Positions 52,445 through 60,988 of a DNA stretch of 64,000 nt are shown in pieces. The notes beneath the pieces are model-generated. The model saw nothing but the letters and a program-made list of their open reading frames with translations. It was not told the DNA's origin and ran no database searches. The position numbers were made by a program, and so were the translations under genes. How positions within the stretch are numbered: the first letter of the stretch is position 1; each line of letters begins with the position of its first letter. This DNA comes from Burkholderia cepacia (lineage in GTDB: Bacteria; Pseudomonadota; Gammaproteobacteria; Burkholderiales; Burkholderiaceae), in the NCBI RefSeq assembly GCF_001718835.1, contig NZ_CP013443.1, positions 62,001-126,000 on the forward strand, given 5' to 3'.

Positions 52445-52600
52445 CTAAGTTGCCGCAGTGTGAAAGGTCCTTTAATCTTCGTCTCAGTTCTGATGCACCG
52501 CGAAACGAATTTGCAGGTGGAGAACGAGGAGACAATCGAGGCACAAAGTGCCCGGACCCTAAGGCGCTGTTGGACGGAATCCAACAGCGCTTTTTCATTT
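52445..52600 (+). ncRNA. candidate small RNA or operon 3' leader with strong terminator
   Basis: In a 786-base gap, TTGCCG (52450-52455) and TTTAAT (52471-52476) could form a weak promoter, though the spacing is only 15. Downstream are a hairpin GGCAC-AAA-GTGCC (52540-52552) and a strong terminator at 52564-52600. A transcript of about 115 bases would have both structures. The alternative is that the terminator simply ends the livG-livM message. No open frame here looks coding. Confidence 0.35.
52564..52600 (+). terminator. strong intrinsic terminator
   Basis: GCGCTGTTGGA (52564-52574) and TCCAACAGCGC (52580-52590) form a perfect 11-bp stem with loop CGGAA, followed by TTTTTCATTTT. It lies about 240 bases after livM. 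Confidence 0.92.
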
Positions 52601-53109
52601 TCGCGTACAACTTTCTTTCCGCCGATCGCGCAGCAGCCGGCTTCGCATGCTGCCCATGCTGTCATTTCATGCGTTCGGCGCGGCTGTCTTTCTCTCCGTT
52701 TCCCCACAATGGATTGCTGCATGCGCTTCGGGCTTACCCGGTTAGCGCACGCAGGACGCGTCCGTTACACTCAGCTTTCGCCGACCGTGCGGTCGGGAAA
52801 ACGGTCGGCAGTTCTCCTACAAGCAGAATCCAGAAAGCGGAGTGCGGGTTGATGAGAAGCGCAGCGCGCATGAGCGTCCGGTGCACACGCCGTGCATCGC
52901 GCCGGCATCACAGTGGACAGAGTCCGTTCCGCGATCGATTTCCACCTGGTTATCCCGGTTATTCCCTGCGACGAGCCTGCCCGGCGGCGTCACGGGAAAA
53001 CGAGTGTAGGCGGGGCAAGGCGAGATAGTTAAATTATTAACTTGTTTGGAGACCGGGAGCCGCCCGAGCGACCCGTGGCTTTTTCGAGCAGCGTTTGGAG
53101 ACGACATAG
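52601..53109. promoter_or_regulatory. gene-free region upstream of the second LIV transporter operon
   Basis: No gene is supported in about 510 bases. A perfect inverted repeat GTTAA-ATTA-TTAAC (53028-53041) lies in an A+T-rich patch about 70 bases before the next gene and may be an operator or overlap a -10 element. Confidence 0.4.
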
Positions 53110-54267
53110 ATGAAGATGAATCGATGGATGGAAGTTCTGCTTGCCGCGGGCCTCGTGTGCGCGGCCGCCACGGCGTCGGCGCAGGTGAAGATCGGCGTGA
53201 CGCTGTCGGCCACCGGGCCGGCCGCGTCGCTCGGGATTCCGGAAAAGAACACGATCGCGCTGCTGCCGAAGGAAATCGCGGGCAAGAGCGTGCAGTACAT
53301 CGTGCTCGACGACGCTTCCGACACGAGCCGCGCGGTGCAGAACGTGCGCAAGCTGATCGACGAGGATCATGTCGACGCGATCATCGGTTCGTCGGTCACG
53401 CCGAACTCGCTGGCGATGCTCGATCCCGTGTCGCAGGGCAAGACGCCGACGATCTCGCTCGCGGCGAGCGCGCAGATCATCTCGCCGATGGATGCGAAGC
53501 GCGCGTGGATGTTCAAGGTGCCGCAGAACGACCAGCTGATGGCCGACGCGATCGCCGGCTACATGGCGAAGCACGGCGTGAAGACGGTCGGTTTCATCGG
53601 CTTCGCCGATGCGTACGGCGACAGCTGGTACAACACGTTCAACGCGGCGGCCGCGAAGAACGGCCTGAAGGTCGTGTCGAACGAGCGCTTCAACCGGACG
53701 GATGCGTCGGTGATGGGGCAGGTGCTGAAGCTGATGGGCTCGAATCCCGATGCGATGCTGATCGCCGGCTCGGGCACGCCGGCGGCGCTGCCGGCGAAGA
53801 CGCTGAAGGAGCGCGGCTACAAGGGCAAGGTGTACCAGACGCACGGCGTCGCGAACAACGACTTCCTGCGTGTGTGCGGCAAGGACTGCGAAGGCGAGAT
53901 CCTGCCGGCCGGCCCGGTGCTCGTGACCGACCAGCTGCCCGATTCGAATCCGGTGAAGAAGCCGGCGCTCGGCTACAAGGCCGCGTACGAGAAGGCCTAC
54001 GGCGCGGGTTCGCTGGCGACGTTCGGCGGCCATGCGTGGGATGCGGGGCTGCTGCTGCAGCGTGCGATCCCGGAAGCGCTGAAGAAGGGCCAGCCGGGCA
54101 CCGAGGCGTTCCGCGAAGCGCTGCGCGCGTCGCTCGAAAACGTGAAGGACCTGCCCGTGTCGCACGGCGTGATCAACATGACGCCGACCGATCACAACGG
54201 CTTCGATACGCGTGCGCGCGTGATGGTGCAGATCGTCGACGGCAAGTGGAAGCTGCAGGCCGACTGA
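53110..54267 (+). CDS. livK: LIV-type ABC transporter substrate-binding protein (second cluster)
   Basis: Periplasmic binding protein of 385 residues. Signal peptide ends near ASAQ; the mature start is VKIGVTLSATGPAASLGIPE, typical for the amino-acid/amide group. Later features are DASDTSRAVQNVRKLIDEDH and IIGSSVTPNSLAMLDPV. It differs clearly from the binding protein at 49171, so the two clusters probably import different compounds. It is followed by the permease genes of the same operon. Confidence 0.93.
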   Translation: MKMNRWMEVLLAAGLVCAAATASAQVKIGVTLSATGPAASLGIPEKNTIALLPKEIAGKSVQYIVLDDASDTSRAVQNVRKLIDEDHVDAIIGSSVTPNSLAMLDPVSQGKTPTISLAASAQIISPMDAKRAWMFKVPQNDQLMADAIAGYMAKHGVKTVGFIGFADAYGDSWYNTFNAAAAKNGLKVVSNERFNRTDASVMGQVLKLMGSNPDAMLIAGSGTPAALPAKTLKERGYKGKVYQTHGVANNDFLRVCGKDCEGEILPAGPVLVTDQLPDSNPVKKPALGYKAAYEKAYGAGSLATFGGHAWDAGLLLQRAIPEALKKGQPGTEAFREALRASLENVKDLPVSHGVINMTPTDHNGFDTRARVMVQIVDGKWKLQAD

Positions 54268-54369
54268 GTTCCACGTGAATGACGACGGCGCGTGCGGGCG
54301 GCAGGACGCCGCGCGCGCCGTCGGCCGGCGCTCGCCGTTCTCCCGCAGCATTCTCGATACACGAAACGT

Positions 54370-55425
54370 ATGGATCTCTCGATTGCAGCGATCCTCGCGC
54401 AAGACGGCATCACGACCGGCGCCATATATGCATTGCTGTCGCTGGCGCTCGTGCTGGTGTTTTCCGTCACGCGGGTGATCTTCATTCCCCAGGGCGAATT
54501 CGTCGCCTACGGTGCGCTGACGCTTGCCGCGTTGCAGGCGCAGAAATTTCCCGCCACCTGCTGGCTGTTGTTCGTGATGGGCATCGCGTGCTTCCTGCTC
54601 GAAGTCGGCGGCCTGATCCGGCATCGCGAACGTCGCCATCAGCTCGGCCGCACGCTCGCGACACTCGGCAGCCGCTACGTCCTGCTGCCGCTCGCGGTGT
54701 TCGCGATCACGCGCAGCTTTGCCGCGCAGCCGCTGCCGATGCTCGCGCAGATCGCGCTGACGCTCGCGATCGTCGTGCCGATGGGGCCGTTCGTCTACCG
54801 GCTCGTGTACCAGCCGATTGCAGAAGGCACGACGCTGCTGCTGCTGATCGTGTCGGTCGCCGTCCACTTTGCGATGGTCGGCCTCGGGCTCGTGATGTTC
54901 GGCGCGGAAGGCTCGCGTACCAACGGGTTCTCGGATGCGTCGCTCGCGATCGGCAGCATGACCGTGTCGGTGCAGAGCATCCTGGTCGTCGTGACGGCAC
55001 TCGTGCTGATCGGCGCGCTCTATGTGTACTTCGGCCGCACGATCGCGGGCAAGGCGCTGCGCGCGACGTCGGTGAACCGGCTCGGCGCGCGGCTCGTCGG
55101 CATCGGCACGACCGAGGCGGGGCGGCTCGCGTTCACGTTCGCGGCGGGGCTCGGCGTGCTGTCCGGGATACTCGTCGGCCCGCTGACGACGATCTACTAC
55201 GACTCGGGCTTCCTGATCGGCCTGAAGGGTTTCGTCGGCGCGATCATCGGCGGGCTCGTCAGCTATCCGCTCGCGGCTGCCGGCTCGCTGCTCGTCGGCG
55301 TGCTCGAATCGTATTCGTCGTTCTGGGCGAGCGCATACAAGGAGGTGATCGTGTTCACGCTGATCATTCCGGTGCTGCTGTGGCGGAGCTTCGCGACGCC
55401 GCACGCGGAAGAGGAAGAGGAGTGA
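54370..55425 (+). CDS. livH: LIV-type ABC transporter permease LivH (second cluster)
   Basis: Inner-membrane permease of 351 residues, longer than the usual 290-310. It starts MDLSIAAILAQDGITTGAIY and has the LivH pattern YALLSLALVLVFSVTRVIFI. An extra segment with a basic loop (HRERRHQLGRTLATLGSR) and added helix pair lies near residues 75-110. The C-terminus is a run of Glu. The ATG at 54370 is used (frame open from 54292). It is four bases from the next gene. Confidence 0.9.
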   Translation: MDLSIAAILAQDGITTGAIYALLSLALVLVFSVTRVIFIPQGEFVAYGALTLAALQAQKFPATCWLLFVMGIACFLLEVGGLIRHRERRHQLGRTLATLGSRYVLLPLAVFAITRSFAAQPLPMLAQIALTLAIVVPMGPFVYRLVYQPIAEGTTLLLLIVSVAVHFAMVGLGLVMFGAEGSRTNGFSDASLAIGSMTVSVQSILVVVTALVLIGALYVYFGRTIAGKALRATSVNRLGARLVGIGTTEAGRLAFTFAAGLGVLSGILVGPLTTIYYDSGFLIGLKGFVGAIIGGLVSYPLAAAGSLLVGVLESYSSFWASAYKEVIVFTLIIPVLLWRSFATPHAEEEEE

Positions 55426-55429
55426 TGCG

Positions 55430-57214
55430 ATGAAGACGATGGTACGCAACAAGACCTTCTGGGCGTTTCTCGTGGTGCTGTTCGCGCTGCCGGTGCTGCC
55501 CGGCGCGCTGCAGGTGCCCGAATACTGGATCACGCTGCTGAACTACATCGGCCTCTACGCGATCGTCGCGATCGGGCTCGTGCTGCTGACGGGCGTCGGC
55601 GGGATGACGAGCTTCGGGCAGGCCGCGTTCGTCGGCATCGGCGCCTATGCGACCGCGTTCCTGACGACGCGCTACGGTGTGTCGCCGTGGCTCGCGCTGA
55701 TCGTCGGCGTCGTGCTGACGGCGCTCGTCGCGCTCGTGCTCGGCGCAGTCACGATGCGGCTGTCCGGCCACTTCCTGCCGCTCGGCACGATCGCGTGGGG
55801 CCTCGCGCTGTTCTACCTGTTCGGCAACCTCGAACTGCTCGGCAAGTACGACGGGATCAACGGGATTCCGGCGCTGAACCTGTTCGGCATCGAGCTCGGC
55901 AGCGGCCGCAGCCTGTATTTCCTGATCTGGGCCGTCGTGCTGGCCGCGATCGTGTCGGTGCAGAACCTGCTGAACAGCCGCCCGGGCCGGGCGATCCGCG
56001 CGCTGCGCGGCGGCGGCGTGATGGCCGAGGCGATGGGCGTGAACACCGCGTGGATGCGCGTCGTGATCTTCGTCTATGCGGCCGTGCTCGCGGCCGTATC
56101 GGGCTTCCTGTACGCGCACCTGCAGCGCGCGGTGAACCCGACGCCGTTCGGGCTGAACCACGGGATCGAGTTCCTGTTCATGGCCGTGGTCGGCGGCGTG
56201 TCGCACGTGTGGGGAGCGGTGCTCGGCGCCGCGATCCTGACCGTGTTGCAGGACTACCTGCAGACGCTGCTGCCGAAGCTGCTCGGGTCGGAAGGCAACT
56301 TCGAGATCATCGTGTTCGGCGTGCTGATGGTGCTGCTGCTGCAGTACGCGCGCCAGGGCGTGTGGCCGTTCGTCGCGAAGCTGTTCCCGCGCGGGCCGTG
56401 CGCGCATGTGCCCGAGCACGCGGATCCGTTGCCGCAACGCGCGAAGCCGACGGCCGGCGAGCCGCTGCTCGTCGTCGACAACGCGCGCAAGCAGTTCGGC
56501 GGCCTCGTGGCCGTCAACGACGTCAGCTTCGACGTGAAAGCGGGGCAGATCATCGGGCTGATCGGCCCGAACGGCGCCGGCAAGTCGACCACGTTCAACC
56601 TCGTGACGGGTGTGCTGAAGCCGACGGGCGGCACGATCACGTTCCGTGGCGAGCGCATCGACGGGCTCACATCGCGCCAGATCGTCCGCCGCGGCATCGG
56701 CCGGACGTTCCAGCACGTGAAGCTGTTGCCGGCGATGACGGTGCTCGAGAACGTCGCGATCGGGGCGCACCTGCGTGGCCATACGGGCGTGTGGCGCAGC
56801 GTCGCGCGGCTCAATGCACATGAGGAAGCGCAGTTGCTGGCCGAGGCCGCACGCCAGATCCGCCGCGTCGGGCTGGAAAAGCACCTGTACGACGAAGCGG
56901 GCAGCCTCGCGCTGGGGCAGCAGCGGATTCTCGAAATCGCGCGGGCGCTGTGCTGCGATCCGACGCTGTTGCTGCTCGACGAGCCGGCTGCCGGGCTGCG
57001 TTACCAGGAGAAGCAGCAACTCGCCGACCTGCTGCGGCGGCTGAAGGCGGAAGGCATGAGCGTGTTGCTCGTGGAACACGACATGGATTTCGTGATGAAT
57101 CTCACCGATCGGTTGGTGGTGATGGAGTTCGGCACGCGGATCGCGGAAGGGCTGCCGCAGGACGTGCAGCAGGATCCGGCGGTGCTGGAAGCGTATCTGG
57201 GCGGGGTGGAGTGA
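55430..57214 (+). CDS. LivM-LivG fusion: permease with C-terminal ATPase domain
   Basis: A 594-residue fusion. Residues 1 to about 320 are a LivM-like permease (GLVLLTGVGGMTSFGQAAFV; MRLSGHFLPLGTIAWGLALF). After a Pro-containing linker, residues about 345-594 are a LivG ATPase with Walker A GPNGAGKSTTFNLVTG, signature SLALGQQRILEIARAL and Walker B LLLLDEPAAGLR. Such fusions occur in LIV-type systems and ensure equal amounts of both parts. The stop overlaps the livF start (TGATG). Confidence 0.93.
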   Translation: MKTMVRNKTFWAFLVVLFALPVLPGALQVPEYWITLLNYIGLYAIVAIGLVLLTGVGGMTSFGQAAFVGIGAYATAFLTTRYGVSPWLALIVGVVLTALVALVLGAVTMRLSGHFLPLGTIAWGLALFYLFGNLELLGKYDGINGIPALNLFGIELGSGRSLYFLIWAVVLAAIVSVQNLLNSRPGRAIRALRGGGVMAEAMGVNTAWMRVVIFVYAAVLAAVSGFLYAHLQRAVNPTPFGLNHGIEFLFMAVVGGVSHVWGAVLGAAILTVLQDYLQTLLPKLLGSEGNFEIIVFGVLMVLLLQYARQGVWPFVAKLFPRGPCAHVPEHADPLPQRAKPTAGEPLLVVDNARKQFGGLVAVNDVSFDVKAGQIIGLIGPNGAGKSTTFNLVTGVLKPTGGTITFRGERIDGLTSRQIVRRGIGRTFQHVKLLPAMTVLENVAIGAHLRGHTGVWRSVARLNAHEEAQLLAEAARQIRRVGLEKHLYDEAGSLALGQQRILEIARALCCDPTLLLLDEPAAGLRYQEKQQLADLLRRLKAEGMSVLLVEHDMDFVMNLTDRLVVMEFGTRIAEGLPQDVQQDPAVLEAYLGGVE

Positions 57215-57969
57215 TGACGGACACGGCGATGCCGATTCTCGAAGTGCGCGGGCTGGCGGTCCGGTACGGGGAGGTGGCGGCACTGCATGGCGCGGCGATC
57301 AAGGTGGGCGCGGGGCAGATCGTCAGCGTGATCGGACCGAACGGCGCCGGTAAATCGACGCTGCTGAACGCGATCATGGGCGCGCTGCCGGTGACCGGCC
57401 ACGCGTCGGGCGCGGTCGTCTATCGTGGCACCGACATCGGCGCGCTGCCGGTCGAGCAGCGCGTCGCACGCGGGATGTGCCTCGTACCGGAAAAGCGTGA
57501 GCTGTTCGGCACGATGACGGTCGAAGACAACCTCGTATTGGGTGCGTATCGGCGCAAGCAGGCCGGTGAAGCGAACTTCCTCGACCAGCTCGATCACGTG
57601 TTCGCACTGTTTCCGCGGCTGAAGGAGCGCCGCAAGCAGGCGGCCGGCACGCTGTCCGGCGGCGAGCGGCAGATGCTTGCGGTTGGCCGCGCGCTGATGG
57701 GCAAGCCCGACCTGCTGATGCTCGACGAGCCGAGCCTCGGGCTGGCGCCGCTGATCGTGAAGGAGATCTTTCATATCATCAGCGCGTTGCGCGGTACGGG
57801 CGTGGCGACGCTGCTGATCGAGCAGAACGCACGGGCTGCACTGCAGATTTCCGATTACGGCTATGTGCTCGAGACAGGCGAGTTTGCGCTGGAAGGGCCG
57901 GCGGCCGAACTCGCGCAGAATCCGCGCGTGATCGAAACGTACCTCGGGTTGGCGAAGAAAACGGCCTGA
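57214..57969 (+). CDS. livF: LIV-type ABC transporter ATP-binding protein LivF (second cluster)
   Basis: ATPase of 251 residues with standard motifs: Walker A GPNGAGKSTLLNAIMG, signature TLSGGERQMLAVGRAL and Walker B LLMLDEPSLGLAP. In contrast to the LivF at 48339 it keeps the Walker A Lys. It is the last gene of the second cluster; 26 bases later comes the parS-containing hairpin. Confidence 0.93.
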   Translation: MTDTAMPILEVRGLAVRYGEVAALHGAAIKVGAGQIVSVIGPNGAGKSTLLNAIMGALPVTGHASGAVVYRGTDIGALPVEQRVARGMCLVPEKRELFGTMTVEDNLVLGAYRRKQAGEANFLDQLDHVFALFPRLKERRKQAAGTLSGGERQMLAVGRALMGKPDLLMLDEPSLGLAPLIVKEIFHIISALRGTGVATLLIEQNARAALQISDYGYVLETGEFALEGPAAELAQNPRVIETYLGLAKKTA

Positions 57970-57995
57970 TCGAAGGTGGGATGGCGGGAAACGGG

Positions 57996-58029
57996 CGGCG
58001 TGTTTCACGTGAAACACGCCGTTTTTGTT
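57996..58029 (+). terminator. intrinsic terminator that contains a perfect parS site
   Basis: A perfect 26-bp palindrome occupies 57996-58021, followed by TTTTTGTTT. Its centre, TGTTTCACGTGAAACA (58001-58016), is the full 16-bp consensus parS site for chromosomal ParB. The G+C-rich outer arms (CGGCG and CGCCG) plus the T-tract give it the form of a terminator for the upstream transporter operon. Hairpin folding as RNA and ParB binding as DNA are not exclusive. Confidence 0.85.
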
Positions 58030-58278
58030 TGAGTCGGGACGCAAGACTCGACGGCCACAGCGTTGGGATAAGTGCCACGCAAACGGCCCGAAATTCTGTG
58101 CCTGCGGTATGCGGAACACGGCCGGACGGCACAGATTCGCCGATCGACCAGCGGAAAACCGGCGAAATGCACAGACCCTACCATTCGGACGGCCTTCGGG
58201 TGAAAAGCGAACCCGCTATAATTCGGCCCATACATTTCTCAGATAGGTTCGTGCGCAGTCCTGCGTACGGAATCCACC
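58030..58278. promoter_or_regulatory. mnmG promoter region
   Basis: A perfect TATAAT lies at 58217-58222, 56 bases before the mnmG ATG; the -35 region (around 58194, CTTCGG) is poor, so an activator may be used. An 8-bp inverted repeat TCTGTGCC / GGCACAGA (58095-58102 and 58128-58135) lies upstream. No gene is apparent. Confidence 0.6.
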
Positions 58279-60249
58279 ATGCTTTTTCCCACAGAATTTG
58301 ACGTCATCGTCGTCGGTGGCGGTCATGCCGGCACGGAAGCCGCGCTGGCGTCCGCCCGCATGGGCGCAAAGACATTACTGCTGACCCACAACATCGAAAC
58401 GCTTGGGCAGATGAGCTGCAATCCGTCGATCGGCGGCATTGGCAAGGGCCATCTGGTCAAGGAAGTCGATGCGCTGGGCGGCGCAATGGCCGTCGCGACC
58501 GACGAGAGCGGTATTCAGTTCCGGATCCTCAATTCGTCGAAGGGCCCGGCCGTGCGCGCGACGCGTGCGCAGGCCGATCGCATCCTGTACAAGGCCGCGA
58601 TCCGCCACCGGCTCGAGAATCAGCCGAACCTGTGGCTGTTCCAGCAGGCCGTCGACGACCTGATGGTCGAAGGCGACCGCGTGGTGGGCGCCGTCACGCA
58701 GATCGGTATCCGCTTTCGTGCGCGTGCGGTCGTGCTGACCGCCGGTACGTTCCTCGACGGCAAGATTCACGTCGGCCTGAACAACTATACGGGCGGCCGA
58801 GCGGGCGATCCGGCGGCTGTGTCGCTGTCGTCGCGCCTGAAGGAGCTGAAGCTGCCGCAGGGCCGCCTGAAGACCGGTACGCCGCCGCGTATCGATGGCC
58901 GCTCGATCGATTTCTCGAAGCTGGACGAACAGCCGGGCGATCTCGATCCGATCCCCGTCTTCTCGTTCCTGGGCCGTGCGGAGCAGCATCCGCAGCAACT
59001 GCCGTGCTGGGTCACGCATACGAACGAGCGCACGCACGACATCATTCGCGGCGGCCTCGACCGTTCGCCTATGTATACAGGCGTGATCGAAGGCGTCGGG
59101 CCGCGCTATTGCCCGTCGATCGAGGACAAGATTCACCGGTTCGCCTCGAAGGAATCGCACCAGATCTTCCTGGAGCCGGAAGGGCTGACGACCAACGAGT
59201 TTTACCCGAACGGGATCTCGACGAGCTTGCCGTTCGACGTCCAGCTCGAGCTCGTGCACTCGATGCGCGGCCTCGAGAACGCGCATATCCTGCGCCCCGG
59301 CTACGCGATCGAGTACGACTACTTCGATCCGCGCGCGCTGAAGGCCTCGCTCGAAACGAAGGCGATCAACGGGCTGTTCTTTGCGGGCCAGATCAACGGG
59401 ACGACGGGTTATGAAGAAGCGGCCGCGCAGGGTCTGCTGGCCGGTCTCAACGCTGGCCGCTACGTGCAGGAGAAGGACGCATGGTGCCCGCGCCGTGACC
59501 AGGCCTACCTTGGCGTGCTGGTCGACGATCTCGTGACGCGCGGTGTGGCCGAGCCGTACCGGATGTTCACGAGCCGCGCCGAGTATCGCCTCAGCCTGCG
59601 TGAAGACAATGCCGACATGCGCCTGACCGAGATCGGCCGCGAACTGGGGCTCGTCGACGACGCACGCTGGGACGCATTCAGCCGGAAGCGCGACGCTGTT
59701 TCACGTGAAACCGAGCGCCTGAAGTCGACGTGGGTCACGCCGAAGACGTTGCCGCCGGAAGAGGCGGCCGCGCTCCTCGGCAAGGCAATCGACCACGAAT
59801 ACAGCCTCGCCGAACTGCTGCGCCGTCCGGGGATCAGCTACGACGGCGTGTGTGGGCTGAAGGGCGGCGAGTGCGGCCCCGCAGAGCCGCTGGCCGACGA
59901 TCCGGTGCTGCTCGAGCAGATCAAGGAGCAGGTCGAGATCGGCATCAAGTATCAGGGCTACATCGAGCGCCAGGCATCGGAAATCGAACGCAACGATGCG
60001 AACGAGAATACGCGTCTGCCCGACGGTATCGATTACCGCGAAGTCCGCGGCCTGTCGTTCGAGGTGAGCCAGAAGCTCAACGAGTTCCGACCGGAGACGA
60101 TCGGGCAGGCGTCGCGCATCTCGGGTGTCACGCCCGCGGCAATCTCGCTGCTGATGGTGCACCTGAAGCGTCGCGGCCTGGGTCGCCGTCATGGCCCGGC
60201 CGAAGCGGCAACGGAGCAGGGGGACGGCGCCGTCCCGACGCAACAATGA
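58279..60249 (+). CDS. mnmG: tRNA uridine-34 carboxymethylaminomethyl modification enzyme MnmG (GidA)
   Basis: FAD enzyme that with MnmE installs the carboxymethylaminomethyl group on wobble uridine, 656 residues. The FAD-binding motif is VVGGGHAGTEAALASARMGA (residues 12-31), followed by GPAVRATRAQADR, the conserved GRLKTGTPPRIDG, and the Cys-containing GPRYCPSIEDKIHRF. A parS site lies inside the coding sequence at 59698. It heads the mnmG-rsmG-parA-parB run. Confidence 0.97.
   Translation: MLFPTEFDVIVVGGGHAGTEAALASARMGAKTLLLTHNIETLGQMSCNPSIGGIGKGHLVKEVDALGGAMAVATDESGIQFRILNSSKGPAVRATRAQADRILYKAAIRHRLENQPNLWLFQQAVDDLMVEGDRVVGAVTQIGIRFRARAVVLTAGTFLDGKIHVGLNNYTGGRAGDPAAVSLSSRLKELKLPQGRLKTGTPPRIDGRSIDFSKLDEQPGDLDPIPVFSFLGRAEQHPQQLPCWVTHTNERTHDIIRGGLDRSPMYTGVIEGVGPRYCPSIEDKIHRFASKESHQIFLEPEGLTTNEFYPNGISTSLPFDVQLELVHSMRGLENAHILRPGYAIEYDYFDPRALKASLETKAINGLFFAGQINGTTGYEEAAAQGLLAGLNAGRYVQEKDAWCPRRDQAYLGVLVDDLVTRGVAEPYRMFTSRAEYRLSLREDNADMRLTEIGRELGLVDDARWDAFSRKRDAVSRETERLKSTWVTPKTLPPEEAAALLGKAIDHEYSLAELLRRPGISYDGVCGLKGGECGPAEPLADDPVLLEQIKEQVEIGIKYQGYIERQASEIERNDANENTRLPDGIDYREVRGLSFEVSQKLNEFRPETIGQASRISGVTPAAISLLMVHLKRRGLGRRHGPAEAATEQGDGAVPTQQ
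59698..59711. other. parS: parS site inside mnmG
   Basis: GTTTCACGTGAAAC is a perfect 14-bp palindrome; with flanks it matches 15 of 16 bases of the parS consensus. It is encoded within the mnmG codons for Val-Ser-Arg-Glu-Thr, so the protein sequence is constrained by the site. Confidence 0.9.
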
Positions 60250-60932
60250 CGGCGCGTCGCGCGCCGGCGGTTAATCGGGACGTACTGGAACAGATGCTCG
60301 TCGAAGGCACGACGGCGCTCGACCTCACCCTGACGGATGCACAACGCAACCAGCTGCTCGACTACGTCGCGCTGCTCGGCAAGTGGAACGCGGTCTACAA
60401 CCTGACCGCGATCCGTGACCCGAAGCAGATGATGATCCAGCACATCCTCGATTCGCTTTCCATCGTCTCGCATCTGCGTGGCCGTGCATCGGCCCGCGTG
60501 CTCGACGTCGGCTCGGGCGGCGGATTGCCGGGTATCGTGCTGGCGATCGTCGAGCCGGATTGGCAGATCACGCTGAACGATATCGTGCAGAAGAAGTCTG
60601 CATTCCAGACCCAGATGCGCGCGGAGCTGAAGCTCGCGAACCTGTCGGTGATCACGGGGCGGGTCGAATCGCTGCAGCCGGGTGTCGAAGTGCCGGAAAA
60701 ATTCGACATGATCGTATCCCGCGCTTTCGCGGATCTGTCCGACTTCGTTAAACTTGCTCGACACCTGGTTGCGCCGGGCGGATCGATCTGGGCGATGAAG
60801 GGCGTTCATCCGGACGACGAGATTGCGCGGTTGCCGGAAGGCAGCCGCGTGAAGCAGACGATACGGCTGGCGGTGCCACTGCTCGATGCCGAACGGCATC
60901 TGATCGAAGTGGCCGTCGACGAAGCGAATTGA
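60246..60932 (+). CDS. rsmG: 16S rRNA (guanine-527 N7) methyltransferase RsmG (GidB)
   Basis: SAM-dependent methyltransferase that methylates G527 of 16S rRNA, 228 residues. SAM-binding motif VLDVGSGGGLPGIVLAIVEP, then LNDIVQKKSAFQTQMRAEL; also the family-specific WNAVYNLTAIRDPKQM. The ATG at 60246 overlaps the mnmG stop by four bases. Loss of this enzyme confers low-level streptomycin resistance in many bacteria (family knowledge). Confidence 0.96.
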   Translation: MTARRAPAVNRDVLEQMLVEGTTALDLTLTDAQRNQLLDYVALLGKWNAVYNLTAIRDPKQMMIQHILDSLSIVSHLRGRASARVLDVGSGGGLPGIVLAIVEPDWQITLNDIVQKKSAFQTQMRAELKLANLSVITGRVESLQPGVEVPEKFDMIVSRAFADLSDFVKLARHLVAPGGSIWAMKGVHPDDEIARLPEGSRVKQTIRLAVPLLDAERHLIEVAVDEAN

Positions 60933-60988
60933 AGGGCCGGCGCGCGATGGCGCGCCGTTTGTTTGAAGGTAAAGGGAACACACCAACG

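Noticed and set aside
54270..54283. TTCCACGTGAAT, similar to parS
   Set aside because: Not palindromic beyond CACGTG; several mismatches to the parS consensus.
53029..55533. 834-residue minus-strand open frame over the second transporter cluster
   Set aside because: Antisense shadow of three recognised plus-strand genes.
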